From: Amylibacter sp.
Lineage (GTDB): Bacteria; Pseudomonadota; Alphaproteobacteria; Rhodobacterales; Rhodobacteraceae
Length of the DNA stretch: 64,000 nucleotides
Reading direction: 5' to 3'
Assembly: GCA_021775355.1 (NCBI GenBank)
Contig: JAJFHZ010000026.1
Location: 1 to 64,000 of the forward strand
Shown: piece by piece, positions 37,553-47,458 of the stretch
How positions within the stretch are numbered: the stretch's first letter is position 1
How the letters are laid out: every line of letters begins with the position of its first letter
Notes under the pieces: model-generated
Told to the model about the DNA's origin: nothing
Seen by the model: the letters and a program-made list of their open reading frames with translations, nothing else
Database searches by the model: none
Program-made: the position numbers and the translations under genes

Positions 37553-38209
37553 ATGAGTCCTGCTGTTATACAACTTCTTGTTCTTGCGGCTATCGCAGTC
37601 TTTTTGTTTTTCCGCCTTAAGGGTGTTTTAGGAACCCGGGATGGGTTTGAACCTACGATTGAACCACGAAAGCCGGACACTGCAAAGGGTCCTGAATTTG
37701 AAGTGATAGAAGGCGGGCTAGATCGTGATATTACGGATCATGTCGAAATGGGTAGCCGGGCGGGGCAAGCTTTTGCAAAAATGAAAAAAGCCGAATCGGA
37801 TTTTTCCGTCAATGAGTTTTTAGGCGGCGCACGCCAAGCCTATGAAATGATTCTTATGGCATTTGAAGGCGATGATCTGGAAACTCTAAAACAATTTCTT
37901 GCGACGGATGTTTATGACAGCTTTGCCGCTGTGATTGCAGAGCGGCAAGAGGCAGGTCTGAGTGTAAAGGCGACTTTTGTTGGGGTCCGCGAAATGAAAA
38001 TTACTGGCGCCAAGTTTAATGCCCGCAATAAAGAGGGTGAGATCACCATGCGGTTTGTCGGTGAAATTGTCAGTTATGTTGAAGACGCCAATGGCAAGAT
38101 AGTTGAAGGTGGGCGTGATGTAATCAAACGCCAAACCGACACTTGGTCGTTTGCGCGTAAATTCAACAGCAATGATCCAAACTGGGAACTGGTTTCTACA
38201 GGCGGATAA
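37553..38209 (+). CDS. Tim44/TimA-domain inner-membrane protein
   Basis: The 218-residue protein begins with an uncleaved membrane segment (PAVIQLLVLAAIAVFLFFRL) followed by a charged linker and a C-terminal Tim44-like domain (about 75-218: NEFLGGARQAYEMILMAFEGDD, LEPLKQFL-type LETLKQFLATDVYDSF, and RFVGEIVSY). In alphaproteobacteria such proteins (TimA) are inner-membrane relatives of the mitochondrial import subunit Tim44, with an unsettled role. ATG 37553 is next to fxsA in the opposite direction. It is followed after four bases by the Smr gene; mltA, often between them in relatives, is missing. Confidence 0.88.
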   Translation: MSPAVIQLLVLAAIAVFLFFRLKGVLGTRDGFEPTIEPRKPDTAKGPEFEVIEGGLDRDITDHVEMGSRAGQAFAKMKKAESDFSVNEFLGGARQAYEMILMAFEGDDLETLKQFLATDVYDSFAAVIAERQEAGLSVKATFVGVREMKITGAKFNARNKEGEITMRFVGEIVSYVEDANGKIVEGGRDVIKRQTDTWSFARKFNSNDPNWELVSTGG

Positions 38210-38213
38210 ATCA

Positions 38214-38786
38214 ATGGCGGCGAAAAAGCTTTCGGATGATGAAAAGACGCTTTGGCGGCAAGTCACTGAAAGAATTGATCCGATGCGGGAAAGTTTTGCG
38301 TTCGAGCCGTCTACAAAAGCCAAGCTGAAATCAGCAGGCGTGATGCCGCAAAGACCTAAGTTTGCCGCATTTCGTGTTGGTGAAAAAACCAAACTCACAC
38401 CTCTTACTCCTAGCGGCGAAACATCACCAAAGGGTGTGACGCCGAATATGGACAAGAAGAATTTTCAGCGCCTTGTGCGCGGCAAGTTGGATATTGACGG
38501 GCGGGTTGATTTACACGGGATGACCCAAGAGCAGGCAAAAATAATGTTGCGCACAAAATTGATGCAAGGACATGATCGTGGCAAGCGGCTGATCTTGGTA
38601 ATTACAGGTAAAGGTAAACAGCGTACAGACGAATTTAATCGCCAAATTTCCGGCGTTCTACGCCAAAATGTTCCTATGTGGTTACGCCAGCCCCCGCTTT
38701 CGTCGATCGTGTTGGAGGTGATATCTGCTCAACAGCGTCATGGTGGTGAAGGTGCGTTTTATGTCTATTTGCGCAGGAATCGGTGA
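38214..38786 (+). CDS. Smr-domain protein
   Basis: This 190-residue protein ends in an Smr (small MutS-related) domain: RVDLHGMTQEQAKIML, LILVITGKGKQ, and the terminal GEGAFYVYLRR. The domain in other proteins is a nuclease or nucleic-acid-binding module. The N-terminal 90 residues are polar and poorly conserved. Start is ATG 38214, four bases after the Tim44-like gene. The 3' end overlaps the MFS gene on the opposite strand by 22 bases. Confidence 0.88.
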   Translation: MAAKKLSDDEKTLWRQVTERIDPMRESFAFEPSTKAKLKSAGVMPQRPKFAAFRVGEKTKLTPLTPSGETSPKGVTPNMDKKNFQRLVRGKLDIDGRVDLHGMTQEQAKIMLRTKLMQGHDRGKRLILVITGKGKQRTDEFNRQISGVLRQNVPMWLRQPPLSSIVLEVISAQQRHGGEGAFYVYLRRNR

Positions 38787-39973
38787 GTCGCGAAATAAGT
38801 CACGCAGCATACCACGATGATATAGATCACATAGCCGGGCATTTGTGCAGGAAAGCTATAACCCAGATCAATCAAACGCCCAGTCATCAGGGGCCCAATG
38901 GCAGACCCAAAAACCATAAAAGCGACCGCCAGAGCCTTGATTGAACCAACATGTTTTGTGCCATAAATCTCTGACCAAAAAGCTACGGAAACCGTTCCGG
39001 CGCCGCCTTGGGTAATGGCCATCAGCAATAGTGCGACCAAACCGGCGGTCAGGCTGACGAAGCTTGAAAAGACCAGCAAGCCAAAGGCTAAAGGGACTAG
39101 CATAAACGGCAAAATGCGAATGCTGCCCCATTTGTCGATGGCCCAGCCAAAGATTAAGCCGGCAATTACGCCCATTGCGGTGAAGGCGGGAAACATTGCG
39201 ACAAGATGAACATGCTGCCACCCCTTGGTTTCGGCCAGATGAACTTGTTGGAAAAATACGGCAGTGGTAAACATGCTTGGGGTGGTGACCACGGGGATCA
39301 ATAACCAAAATAGCGGGTGTTTTATCGCTTGGGTGCGCGTCCAGTGCCGCTGACCGATGCCTACGGCCTGTGTCGTTTCGGCGATGGATTGGGGTGTGCG
39401 CTCTTTGACCAGAAGAAAACGCAAAAGCAACATGAAAAGAATAGACAGGATGGCGGCTGCAACCCAAACGGTTTGCCATGTGATGAAAGCCAAAAGGGTA
39501 ACGACGGCCATTGGTATGAAGGCTTCACCAATGGAAAACCCAAGGCCCGCTATCGCCACGGCCCTGCCACGTGCAGCAGTGTACCAACGCACCATCGATA
39601 CCATTGCTACATGGTTCAACATGCCTTGCCCGCTTAGGCGCAGGCCAAAAATCACGGCGGGCAATAGCCAAACCGATGAATTGAACGCCATTGCTAAACA
39701 AAACATTGCCATGATGACCAAAAGCACTGTAATCAATGCACGTGCCCGAAGCCGATCAGCTAGCCCGCCTGCCCAGATCATTGTCAGCCCGGATGCTGTC
39801 GTGCCAAGCGCATATAGGGAACCCCAATCACCGTAGGATAGTGAGTAAGTCTGCATGATCTGTTTGGCAAAGATCGAGATGAAAAAGGTTTGCCCGAAAG
39901 ACGTGGCAAACATCATCGCCCCACCGGCAAATAGCCAGCGTGCATTGGTGCGGATGAAGGTTAAAGTAGTCAT
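38765..39973 (-). CDS. MFS transporter
   Basis: The 402 residues form a 12-helix major-facilitator protein. The loop between helices 2 and 3 has GGLADRLRARA, a variant of the family's GxxxDRxGR signature, and the second half has GWAIDKWGS. The substrate cannot be told from the sequence; the gene stands alone between the Smr gene and hslU. It is placed at ATG 39973. Confidence 0.85.
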   Translation of the reverse strand: MTTLTFIRTNARWLFAGGAMMFATSFGQTFFISIFAKQIMQTYSLSYGDWGSLYALGTTASGLTMIWAGGLADRLRARALITVLLVIMAMFCLAMAFNSSVWLLPAVIFGLRLSGQGMLNHVAMVSMVRWYTAARGRAVAIAGLGFSIGEAFIPMAVVTLLAFITWQTVWVAAAILSILFMLLLRFLLVKERTPQSIAETTQAVGIGQRHWTRTQAIKHPLFWLLIPVVTTPSMFTTAVFFQQVHLAETKGWQHVHLVAMFPAFTAMGVIAGLIFGWAIDKWGSIRILPFMLVPLAFGLLVFSSFVSLTAGLVALLLMAITQGGAGTVSVAFWSEIYGTKHVGSIKALAVAFMVFGSAIGPLMTGRLIDLGYSFPAQMPGYVIYIIVVCCVTYFATHRFLRK

Positions 39974-40122
39974 GTGTGATCAAGACTATATTTTATGCCA
40001 TAGGTCACGTGGAAAATATTAAGGGGCCGTCACAAAATCTATTTGTTCTGACTGGGACAAATATTCAATTTATTGAAACCATTGACTTATTTTACAAATC
40101 TCAATGACCTTCCGAGGCTACG

Positions 40123-41430
40123 CTAAAGCATATACCTTGAAACGTCCGAAGCATTGGCAAATTCACCCAGATGATCCTCAACGTATTTCTTGTTGATTTT
40201 CACTTTTTCGCCCGGCTTGTCGGGGGCTGCGAAACTTAGCTCTTCGAACACCCGCTCGATGATGGTATACAACCGCCTTGCCCCGATGTTTTCGACAGTT
40301 TGGTTCACGTCCGCCGATATTTTGGCGATGGCGGCGATGCCGTCTTTGGTGAACGTCACGTCGACATCTTCGGTTTGCATCAGTGCCGAATATTGCAGGG
40401 TCAGCGCATTGTCGGTTTCGGTCAGGATGCGCACGAAATCTTCTTCGGTCAGGGCGCGTAATTCAACGCGGATGGGCAAACGCCCCTGTAGTTCCGGCAG
40501 CAAATCAGATGGTTTGGCAATATGAAACGCGCCTGATGCGATAAACAAAATGTGGTCGGTTTTTACCGGCCCGTGTTTGGTGGAAACGGTGGTGCCTTCG
40601 ATCAGGGGCAGCAAGTCGCGCTGCACACCTTCGCGGGATACATCGGCGCCGCGTGCATCAGACCGCGCACATACTTTGTCAATCTCATCCAGAAAAACGA
40701 TGCCGTTTTCTTCGACTGCCTTGATGGCTTCATTATTGACCGCCTCTTGATCAACCAGCTTGTCGGCCTCTTCGTTGATCAAAACTTCGTAGCTGTCGGC
40801 AACTTTCATTTTACGTTTTGTGGTGCGCCCGCCCATGGCCTTGCCAAACAAATCACCTATATTCATCATGCCCATACCGGCACCGGGTTGACCGGGGATA
40901 TCCATCATCTGCATCGGGTTCGATGTATCGGCTAGCTCGACCTCAATCTCTTTGTCATCCAATATCCCGTCGCGCAGTTTTTTGCGGAACATTTCACGGG
41001 TCTGTTCGCGGGCGTCCGCGCCGCAAAGCGCATCGATAACACGTTCTTCCGCGCTGTCATGTGCGTTGGCTTTAACGGTTTCACGCATATCATCGCGCAC
41101 CATGATGATGGCACTGTCCACCAGATCACGCACGATTTGTTCAACATCGCGGCCGACATAACCGACTTCGGTAAATTTGGTCGCTTCAACTTTTAGAAAC
41201 GGGGCTTTTGCAAGTTTTGCCAAACGGCGGGATATTTCGGTTTTGCCAACACCCGTCGGACCGACCATCAGGATATTCTTGGGATAAACCTCATCGCGGA
41301 TATCATCCGCCAATTGCTTGCGCCGCCAGCGGTTGCGCAGGGCAACGGCAACAGCACGTTTTGCATCACTTTGGCCGATGATGAAACGGTCAAGTTCGGA
41401 TACGATTTCACGGGGGGTTAGATCAGTCAT
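40123..41430 (-). CDS. hslU: ATP-dependent protease ATPase subunit HslU
   Basis: HslU is the AAA+ unfoldase ring of the HslUV protease. The 435 residues show the N-terminal [16 protein letters not shown], Walker [11 protein letters not shown] (56-65), the pore-loop and I-domain (about 110-240), Walker [12 protein letters not shown], the [20 protein letters not shown] region, and the C-terminal SRYML tail, which in the family docks into HslV. It overlaps the membrane-protein gene that separates it from hslV by eight bases. Confidence 0.97.
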   Translation of the reverse strand: MTDLTPREIVSELDRFIIGQSDAKRAVAVALRNRWRRKQLADDIRDEVYPKNILMVGPTGVGKTEISRRLAKLAKAPFLKVEATKFTEVGYVGRDVEQIVRDLVDSAIIMVRDDMRETVKANAHDSAEERVIDALCGADAREQTREMFRKKLRDGILDDKEIEVELADTSNPMQMMDIPGQPGAGMGMMNIGDLFGKAMGGRTTKRKMKVADSYEVLINEEADKLVDQEAVNNEAIKAVEENGIVFLDEIDKVCARSDARGADVSREGVQRDLLPLIEGTTVSTKHGPVKTDHILFIASGAFHIAKPSDLLPELQGRLPIRVELRALTEEDFVRILTETDNALTLQYSALMQTEDVDVTFTKDGIAAIAKISADVNQTVENIGARRLYTIIERVFEELSFAAPDKPGEKVKINKKYVEDHLGEFANASDVSRYML

Positions 41431-42505
41431 TGGAAGTGTCCTTTTGGATGATTTTCCACGGTGGCAGTTTATCTTTGCCGCGAAAAACAGGCAGGCCGTT
41501 CATAAGTTTATAACGCAATTTTTCCCAATTGGAGCCCAACAAGACAAGGCCTAACCCGATCAGCAGGACAACCAAACCATAACCGCCGTCCAACACGGTG
41601 AATACAAGTGCGATCATGTAGCCAATGCCCGACATTAGGAATGAACGGCGGTCAATAATGACCGCGACAAGTGCGATAAAGATCAGGAAGGTGGCCAATA
41701 ATAAAAATGATACCAGCGTTGCGCTTGAATAAAGCGTCAATGCGATAGAGTTTACAATAGCGGGGGCGGCCAAAACATGTAGCCAAAACGCGTTGGCGGA
41801 CCGCCGCGTTACGCGATGTGGGTCGCTCATATCAAAGCGAAGTGCTATGATGAATGAACATAGGCCAAGGCCAATGGTGATCAGACTTAAAGACCAACTT
41901 GTTGACAGTAAAAATAGATCCGACATGTCGTTGATTTGTGAGTTGTCCGTTGTAAATAACCCAATCGCAAAGGCGAAAACAGCTAGGCCTGACAGCATAA
42001 GCGAAAATGGGATGCGGAAAAAATACCAATATGCAATCAAACATATGGCAGTTGTGCCGCCCACGACAGAAAGAGTCATAGTGTCAGGACTGGATGTAAT
42101 CTGTAATATAGCAAAGCCTATTTGAATGGCGCCCAACCCTAGAAAGATGCTTAGCAGAATTGATGGTGCAACCATGCGGCGTTTAAGGGTAAAGTAAATC
42201 GTCATAAATGAAACGACAGCCACTTGCAGTGTGCCGAAAAGTAGAAATGAAGTGCCGTTGTCTTCGGAGCCGCTAAAAGCGGCTATTCCGGTGATTGCTG
42301 TCCAGCCCGAATATAGGATGATCAGGCCAACAACGATGAAAATTTCATTGAAGCCTTTGAATAGTTCAAAAGGTTCGTCAATTTCTGCGGTGGCGGCCCT
42401 GTAGCCGCGTCGTTCATCCGCTAATTTCGTCAAGGATGCAGCCTGAGTTTCACTGATCAGCCCAGCACTGACGGCGGCCCGCAAATCATCAGTTTCCAAA
42501 GTCAT
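41423..42505 (-). CDS. Multi-pass membrane protein, DUF2157-like, between hslV and hslU
   Basis: The 360-residue protein has an N-terminal cytoplasmic part (about 1-45: [20 protein letters not shown]) resembling the start of DUF2157 proteins, then about ten hydrophobic segments running to residue 335 and a short basic tail. No catalytic motif is recognised. It overlaps hslV by four bases and hslU by eight, so it must be translated with the protease subunits. The function is unknown. Coupling to HslUV may mean a membrane-linked substrate or adaptor, or simply conserved order; this is inference. Confidence 0.7.
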   Translation of the reverse strand: MTLETDDLRAAVSAGLISETQAASLTKLADERRGYRAATAEIDEPFELFKGFNEIFIVVGLIILYSGWTAITGIAAFSGSEDNGTSFLLFGTLQVAVVSFMTIYFTLKRRMVAPSILLSIFLGLGAIQIGFAILQITSSPDTMTLSVVGGTTAICLIAYWYFFRIPFSLMLSGLAVFAFAIGLFTTDNSQINDMSDLFLLSTSWSLSLITIGLGLCSFIIALRFDMSDPHRVTRRSANAFWLHVLAAPAIVNSIALTLYSSATLVSFLLLATFLIFIALVAVIIDRRSFLMSGIGYMIALVFTVLDGGYGLVVLLIGLGLVLLGSNWEKLRYKLMNGLPVFRGKDKLPPWKIIQKDTSND

Positions 42506-43062
42506 TTTTTAATCACTTCAACAGTCATGTTCCCGTTTGTGTAGACACATATTTCAGCTGCGATTTCGATGGCTTTGCGTGCAATTTTTTCGGCGCCATC
42601 TTTGCCATCCATCAATGCGCGCGCAGCAGCTAGTGCGAAGTTGCCGCCTGATCCGATGGCAGCAATGTCATGTTCAGGCTCCAGAACATCACCCGCACCG
42701 GTGATGACAAACAAATCGGCCCCGTCGGTGACGATCAGCATGGCTTCCAAATTGCGCAGATATTTATCCATGCGCCAATCTTTGGCCAGCTCGACCGATG
42801 CCTTGGCCAGTTGGCCCGGTGTTGCTTCCAATTTTGCTTCAAGTCGTTCTAGTAAAGTAAATGCATCTGCGGTAGAGCCTGCAAAGCCGCAAACAACATC
42901 ATGGCCACCGGGGGACAGGCGGCGTACTTTGCGCGCAGTTCCTTTGATAACGGTTTGGCCAATGCTGACCTGTCCGTCGCCCGCGATAACAACTTTGCCA
43001 CCCTTTTTTACGCCTATAATTGTTGTGCCGTGCCAGCCGGGAAATTTGTCTGTTTCAGACAT
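42502..43062 (-). CDS. hslV: ATP-dependent protease peptidase subunit HslV
   Basis: HslV is the proteasome-like peptidase of HslUV. The 186 residues begin [12 protein letters not shown] followed by [11 protein letters not shown]13 is the catalytic N-terminal threonine exposed after propeptide removal. Further blocks are [24 protein letters not shown] and [22 protein letters not shown]. The propeptide of 12 residues is longer than in E. coli (one residue) but typical of related alphaproteobacteria. A GAGG ribosome site precedes the ATG. First gene of the hslV-membrane protein-hslU unit. Confidence 0.97.
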   Translation of the reverse strand: MSETDKFPGWHGTTIIGVKKGGKVVIAGDGQVSIGQTVIKGTARKVRRLSPGGHDVVCGFAGSTADAFTLLERLEAKLEATPGQLAKASVELAKDWRMDKYLRNLEAMLIVTDGADLFVITGAGDVLEPEHDIAAIGSGGNFALAAARALMDGKDGAEKIARKAIEIAAEICVYTNGNMTVEVIKK

Positions 43063-43088
43063 TGCTTACCTCAATTCTATTTCGTTTG

Positions 43089-43117
43089 AATATATGGTGT
43101 TCACGACCGCGATACAA
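43089..43117 (-). promoter_or_regulatory. Putative hslV operon promoter
   Basis: On the minus strand TTGTAT (43117-43112), a 17-base spacer and TATATT (43094-43089) lie about 27-55 bases ahead of the hslV ATG. I see no heat-shock-type sequence. Confidence 0.45.
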
Positions 43118-43134
43118 TGACAACAATAACTTCA

Positions 43135-43162
43135 TTGACTGTTGTTATTTTATGTGTATGTA
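43135..43162 (+). promoter_or_regulatory. Putative marR promoter
   Basis: TTGACT (43135-43140), a 16-base spacer and TATGTA (43157-43162) precede the marR ATG by seven bases. The candidate operator at 43154-43165 covers the -10, as expected for autorepression. The very short leader would make the mRNA nearly leaderless. Confidence 0.45.
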
Positions 43163-43165
43163 CAC
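43154..43165. promoter_or_regulatory. Candidate MarR operator at marR
   Basis: GTGTATGTACAC, two five-base inverted arms (GTGTA/TACAC) around TG. It differs by one base from the palindrome before the downstream membrane-protein gene. Confidence 0.6.
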
Positions 43166-43168
43166 TTT

Positions 43169-43579
43169 ATGAACTTTAACGAGCCAATAAATTGTCTTAC
43201 TTACAATGCCCAGCGTATCGCCAGATCGATGGGCAGGCAGATGGAAATTGCTTTGCGCCCTGTTGGGCTAACCAATCAACAATTTTCAACATTAACAATT
43301 CTACGACATTTCAAAATTATGTCGACGTTGGAATTGGCAGATAAATTAGGCGTTGAGCGTACGACAATGACGCGAAATATCGAACAGATGCGCCGAAAAA
43401 ACTGGTTAGAACCGGCAAAGGCGGAAGACCAACGCGTGCGGGCCTTTCAGTTGACAGATTTGGGGTTGAGGCTTCAATCCGAAGCCTTACCCCTTTGGAA
43501 GGAACAACAGTCGAAATTTCTTGAATATTTAGGAAAAGACACCGCGAGCGACTTGGTGGCGCTGGCAAGTAAAGGCTAA
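43169..43579 (+). CDS. MarR-family transcriptional regulator
   Basis: This 136-residue protein is a winged-helix regulator of the MarR type: N-terminal dimerisation helix, then TNQQFSTLTILRHFKIMSTLELADKLGVERTTMTRNIEQM (split here only for description) as the helix-turn-helix and recognition helix, and the wing KAEDQRVRAFQLTDLG with the DxR motif. Such dimers bind short palindromes and release them when a small phenolic or oxidant is sensed. The start is placed at ATG 43169. Matching palindromes lie over its own -10 and before the next gene, so it probably controls both. Confidence 0.9.
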   Translation: MNFNEPINCLTYNAQRIARSMGRQMEIALRPVGLTNQQFSTLTILRHFKIMSTLELADKLGVERTTMTRNIEQMRRKNWLEPAKAEDQRVRAFQLTDLGLRLQSEALPLWKEQQSKFLEYLGKDTASDLVALASKG

Positions 43580-43594
43580 ATTTAAACTCCATAA

Positions 43595-43608
43595 TGTGTA
43601 TATACACA
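43595..43608. promoter_or_regulatory. Candidate MarR operator before the membrane-protein gene
   Basis: TGTGTATATACACA, a perfect 14-base palindrome located 13-26 bases upstream of the ATG at 43621. Its 12-base core matches the site upstream of marR at 11 of 12 positions. Confidence 0.65.
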
Positions 43609-43620
43609 AAAGGAAACACA

Positions 43621-44259
43621 ATGACTACGCAAACGACAAACACAGATTTAACAGAGTCAGGCCCATTTAGGTCACCGACTTTTATCGGCATAACGCTGGC
43701 ATGGTTCGCAGTTGTTATGGGCCTTTCTATAAACGGTTACTTTGAAACACCCGATGGTGTTTTACCTATTAAAATGCCGATTTTTTTCATGATTCCGCCT
43801 ATCTTTTTTGTATTGGCACTTACGATGTCACGATCTGTGGCGAACTGGGCAGACAAGATAGATGTCACAACAGCCACGTCGTTACAAAGCTGGCGTGTTA
43901 TGGGTTTTACCTTTCTTATTCTATGGGCATTGGGTGAGCTTCCACTGGTTTTTGCCCTGTTGTCTGGTTTTGGTGATGTCGCAACGGGTGTATATGCCGC
44001 GTTTGCAACGGTGAAAGTCGGCGAACGCAAAGCCAGTTGGCAAGTATCTGCGCGACGGGTGATATATATTGGATCAGTTGATTTTGCTGTTGCTGTGGGG
44101 ACGGGTTTGTTGTCGGCGGCCGGGTATTTGAAGCTGTATGAAGGTGAAGTCTCGGCACATCTTATGACAGCCTTTCCAATGGTGATGTTTCCGGTATTTG
44201 TTGTGCCGGCCTTTATTATTCTGCACATTTTGGCTTGGCGTGGTATTTCAAAAGCATAA
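43621..44259 (+). CDS. Six-helix membrane protein of unknown function, probable MarR target
   Basis: The 212-residue protein has about six hydrophobic segments (beginning near SPTFIGITLAWFAVVMGLSI, then MIPPIFFVLALTM, GFTFLILWALGELPLVFALL, and two at the C-terminus) with a polar first 25 residues. The motif LLSGFGDVATGVYAAF sits between helices. I do not recognise the family. It has an AAGGAAA ribosome site and lies 41 bases after marR with a palindrome in between. A role in exporting or detoxifying the compound sensed by the regulator is possible but unproven. Confidence 0.75.
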   Translation: MTTQTTNTDLTESGPFRSPTFIGITLAWFAVVMGLSINGYFETPDGVLPIKMPIFFMIPPIFFVLALTMSRSVANWADKIDVTTATSLQSWRVMGFTFLILWALGELPLVFALLSGFGDVATGVYAAFATVKVGERKASWQVSARRVIYIGSVDFAVAVGTGLLSAAGYLKLYEGEVSAHLMTAFPMVMFPVFVVPAFIILHILAWRGISKA

Positions 44260-44263
44260 TGAA

Positions 44264-44294
44264 AAAGGCACCGCAATGTATTTGCGGTGCCTTT
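44264..44294. terminator. Bidirectional terminator between the membrane-protein gene and infB
   Basis: AAAGGCACCGCAA (44264-44276) pairs perfectly with TTGCGGTGCCTTT (44282-44294) across a five-base loop. A T-run follows on the minus strand (five T) and a T-rich stretch on the plus strand, so it can stop both converging transcripts. Confidence 0.88.
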
Positions 44295-44317
44295 AATAGC
44301 TTTATTGTAATGCTACC

Positions 44318-46783
44318 TTAGTCCAGATTGCGTTCAATCTCTTCCGTTGTGAAAATCTCGATTACATCGTCTTCACGGATGTCTTCGTAATTTTCAAACG
44401 CCATACCACACTCTTGTCCCGCATGAACCTCTTTAACTTCATCTTTGAAGCGTTTTAGCGTTTTCAGTTTACCTTCGTGAATTACAACGTTGTCACGCAG
44501 CAGGCGAACGCCGGCTTCACGACGAGCAACGCCTTCGGTGACTTCACAGCCGGCGATTTTACCGGAACCCGTGATTTTGAAGACTTCTTTGATTGTTGCA
44601 TATCCAATGAAGGTTTCTTTTATTTCCGCTGACAGCAGACCAGATGCTGCTGCTTTAATATCGTCCATCAGGTTATAGATGATCGAGTAATAGCGAATTT
44701 CAACGCCTTTTTGGTTGGCGCTGTTACGTGCCGGTGCATTTGCCCGTACGTTAAAGCCAATGATCGGCGCACCAGAAGCTTCGGCCAATGTCACATCAGA
44801 TTCAGTGATCGCACCAACACCTGCGTGCAAGACACGCACGCGAACCTCTTCATTGCCGACCTTTTCCATTGCTTGCACGATAGCTTCGGTAGAGCCCTGA
44901 ACATCTGCTTTGATCAAAATCGGCAATTCAGACACAGTTTCATCCGCTTTGGCTTTTGCCAGCAATTGGTCAAGCGTTGTGCCTGCGCTAACAGAAGCTT
45001 TTTTATCCTTGCTGACCTGAATGCGGTAATCTGCAATTTCGCGGGCTTCTGCCTCTGATGTGACAACGTTTAAAACATCGCCTGCTTCGGGTGTGCCGTT
45101 CAGGCCCAGAACTTCGACAGGAACCGAAGGCCCGGCTTCTTTCACATGCTCACCCTTGTCGTTGATTAATGCACGCACCTTGCCCCATTGCTCGCCGACA
45201 ACAAAGATGTCTTTGTGGCGCAAAGTACCTGCTTCAACCAATACGGTGGCAACAGGCCCGCGGCCCGTATCAAGTTTAGCTTCGATAACGGCACCTTGTG
45301 CCGGACGGTTTGGATTTGCTTTTAGCTCTAGCAACTCAGATTGCAGTGCTATGGCCTCTAGTAATTTATCCAGACCCATTCCTGTCATTGCAGAAATCTC
45401 AACGTCTTGCACTTCACCTGACATTGCCTCAACAATAACTTCGTGTTGAAGTAATTCTGTGCGCACCCGGGTGGGGTCTGCACCTTCGACATCCATTTTG
45501 TTAATGGCGATAATAAGCGGCACGTCTGCAGCTTTTGCGTGTGCAATCGCTTCGATAGTTTGTGGCATAACACCGTCATTAGCGGCGACAACCAAAACAA
45601 CAATATCGGTTACTTGCGCACCACGCGCACGCATGGATGTAAAGGCCGCGTGGCCCGGCGTATCCAGGAATGTCAACAAAGTACCATCTTCTGTTGTGAT
45701 TTGATATGCACCGATATGCTGGGTAATTCCGCCTGCTTCGCCGGAAACAACATTCGTTTTACGCAATTTATCCAGAACAGAGGTTTTACCATGGTCAACA
45801 TGACCCATGATGGTGATAACGGGCGCCCGCGGTTTCAGGTCTTTTTCATCATCTTCAATGGCTTGAATTGCATCTTCAACATCAGCGTCAGATACACGCA
45901 CAACTTTATGGCCAAACTCTTCAACGATCAATTCGGCGGTATCTGCATCAATAACTTGATTTTGTGTTGCCATGATTCCATTGGTCATTAGCGCCTTTAC
46001 TACAGTGGCTACTTTTTCCGCCATACGATTGGCAAGTTCAGCAACTGTAATGGCTTCCGGGATCTGAACATCGTGAATGATTTTTTCGCGTTCAGCGTTG
46101 CTTTCACCCATCATTTGACGGCGTTGACGTTCTTGTTTTCGCTTCATAGCGGCCATGGATTTTTGATGACCATCGCCACCGCGTAAGGCTTGGTTGATTG
46201 TCAGCTTGCCAGTGCTGCGACGATCCCCTGCACCACCTTTTGTTTGTTTCTCGCGGCGCGGTTTTTCAACGCGTTTTACGGCAGGTGCCTTTGCGGCGGG
46301 ACGTGTTACATCAGGATCAGGCGCTGGCGCAGAGGCTGCAGGGGCTGTATTAGGATCAACAGGTTTTTCGGCCGGCGCCGGCGCATTGGCAGCTTCTTCA
46401 CGGGCGCGCTTACGCTCTTCGCGTTCGGTTTCTTCACGTTCTTTTTCTTCGCGCTCGCGGCGCCGTGCAATACGTTCTTCTTCGCGTTGACGCGTTTCGT
46501 TTTCTTCACGGGTTTTGCGTTCGGCTTCTTGTCCTGCGGCTGCTGCAAGTGCTTTTCTGCGACGATCCATTTCCGAATTGGAAACACCAGTGGCCGATTT
46601 TGCGCCAGAGCGTGTTCCGGCAGGTGTGGCACTTGGTTTTCCGGGAACAAATACGCGTTTGCGTTTCTTTTCAACCACGACCGATTTTGAACGTCCGTGT
46701 GAAAAACTTTGGCGCACAACACCAGAGCCGCCCTTTAGCCCAAGTGGTTTTGGTTTGCCGTCGTTATTGTTTTCGTCACTCAT
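44318..46783 (-). CDS. infB: Translation initiation factor IF-2
   Basis: IF-2 is the GTPase that brings initiator tRNA to the ribosome. The 821 residues include a long charged N-terminal region (about 1-220) with Arg/Glu-rich coiled coil and Ala/Pro stretches, then the G domain ([35 protein letters not shown]) and the C-terminal beta-barrel domains. It is the last gene of the rimP-nusA-ylxR-infB run, ending at a strong terminator. Confidence 0.97.
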   Translation of the reverse strand: MSDENNNDGKPKPLGLKGGSGVVRQSFSHGRSKSVVVEKKRKRVFVPGKPSATPAGTRSGAKSATGVSNSEMDRRRKALAAAAGQEAERKTREENETRQREEERIARRREREEKEREETEREERKRAREEAANAPAPAEKPVDPNTAPAASAPAPDPDVTRPAAKAPAVKRVEKPRREKQTKGGAGDRRSTGKLTINQALRGGDGHQKSMAAMKRKQERQRRQMMGESNAEREKIIHDVQIPEAITVAELANRMAEKVATVVKALMTNGIMATQNQVIDADTAELIVEEFGHKVVRVSDADVEDAIQAIEDDEKDLKPRAPVITIMGHVDHGKTSVLDKLRKTNVVSGEAGGITQHIGAYQITTEDGTLLTFLDTPGHAAFTSMRARGAQVTDIVVLVVAANDGVMPQTIEAIAHAKAADVPLIIAINKMDVEGADPTRVRTELLQHEVIVEAMSGEVQDVEISAMTGMGLDKLLEAIALQSELLELKANPNRPAQGAVIEAKLDTGRGPVATVLVEAGTLRHKDIFVVGEQWGKVRALINDKGEHVKEAGPSVPVEVLGLNGTPEAGDVLNVVTSEAEAREIADYRIQVSKDKKASVSAGTTLDQLLAKAKADETVSELPILIKADVQGSTEAIVQAMEKVGNEEVRVRVLHAGVGAITESDVTLAEASGAPIIGFNVRANAPARNSANQKGVEIRYYSIIYNLMDDIKAAASGLLSAEIKETFIGYATIKEVFKITGSGKIAGCEVTEGVARREAGVRLLRDNVVIHEGKLKTLKRFKDEVKEVHAGQECGMAFENYEDIREDDVIEIFTTEEIERNLD

Positions 46784-46789
46784 TCGTAC

Positions 46790-47440
46790 TTAACCTTTCG
46801 CAGCTGGCTTTGAACCAGCAATTTTAGACGGTCCGGCATCGCATTTTTCACGAAATCCAGCCAGTCGATTGGCTTCTAATAGGATGCGGGCCGAGAGTCC
46901 ACCTTTGGACACTGCCGCGTGTATCACATTTTCCCGCCCGAATGCCAAACCCAATTCTTGTGCTGTAAGCCAAGAAATATAGGAATTTGCAACCGCAGAG
47001 GGCCGTATTTTCTGTTTTTGCGGGGCAGAACCGTCTTCTGCCTGTATAAGAATATACCAGCGTTCAGACATCATTGCCGATTTGGTTTTTTCATAACCAC
47101 AAATAGCGTGCCCGCTTTTACGTGCCATAGACAGTAAATTTATTGCATGTTTCGCAATCAGGCGTTCGGTCAAATCAATCAGATTTTCGGGGATATTAAC
47201 CTTTTGTTTGGCAGCCTTTGAAAACAAGCCCTGATCTATGGCCTTGGTCAGATCGTGCCTGTTTGCAGTGACCCATATGCCGCGCCCGGGCAGCCGCCCT
47301 GAAATATCGGGCGTGATCATATCATCAGGACCCAATACGAACCGTATCAAGCTAGATGTCGGCAAAGTTTCTTTGGTCGCTATACAGCGACGCTCAATAA
47401 CTTCAGTCCGATTTGTTCGACCACCACGTCCCACGGGCAA
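46790..47440 (-). CDS. RNA-binding protein, YlxR plus L7Ae-like domains
   Basis: The 216 residues combine an N-terminal YlxR (DUF448) domain (about 10-85: RRCIATKETLPTSSLIRFVLG, GRLPGRGIWVTANR) and a C-terminal ribosomal L7Ae-like domain (about 100-190: NLLSMARKSGHAICGYEKT, WYILIQAEDGS). It lies between nusA and infB as in most bacteria and probably binds RNA or the ribosome. The first codon appears to be TTG 47440; GTG two codons later is another option. Spacing to infB is six bases. Confidence 0.9.
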   Translation of the reverse strand: MPVGRGGRTNRTEVIERRCIATKETLPTSSLIRFVLGPDDMITPDISGRLPGRGIWVTANRHDLTKAIDQGLFSKAAKQKVNIPENLIDLTERLIAKHAINLLSMARKSGHAICGYEKTKSAMMSERWYILIQAEDGSAPQKQKIRPSAVANSYISWLTAQELGLAFGRENVIHAAVSKGGLSARILLEANRLAGFREKCDAGPSKIAGSKPAAKG

Positions 47441-47458
47441 GCACCGAAACCTGACGCA

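Noticed and set aside
46190..46690. Phe/Cys/Arg-rich frames opposite the infB N-terminus
   Set aside because: They are shadows of the charged repeat region of IF-2 (Glu/Arg codons read backwards).
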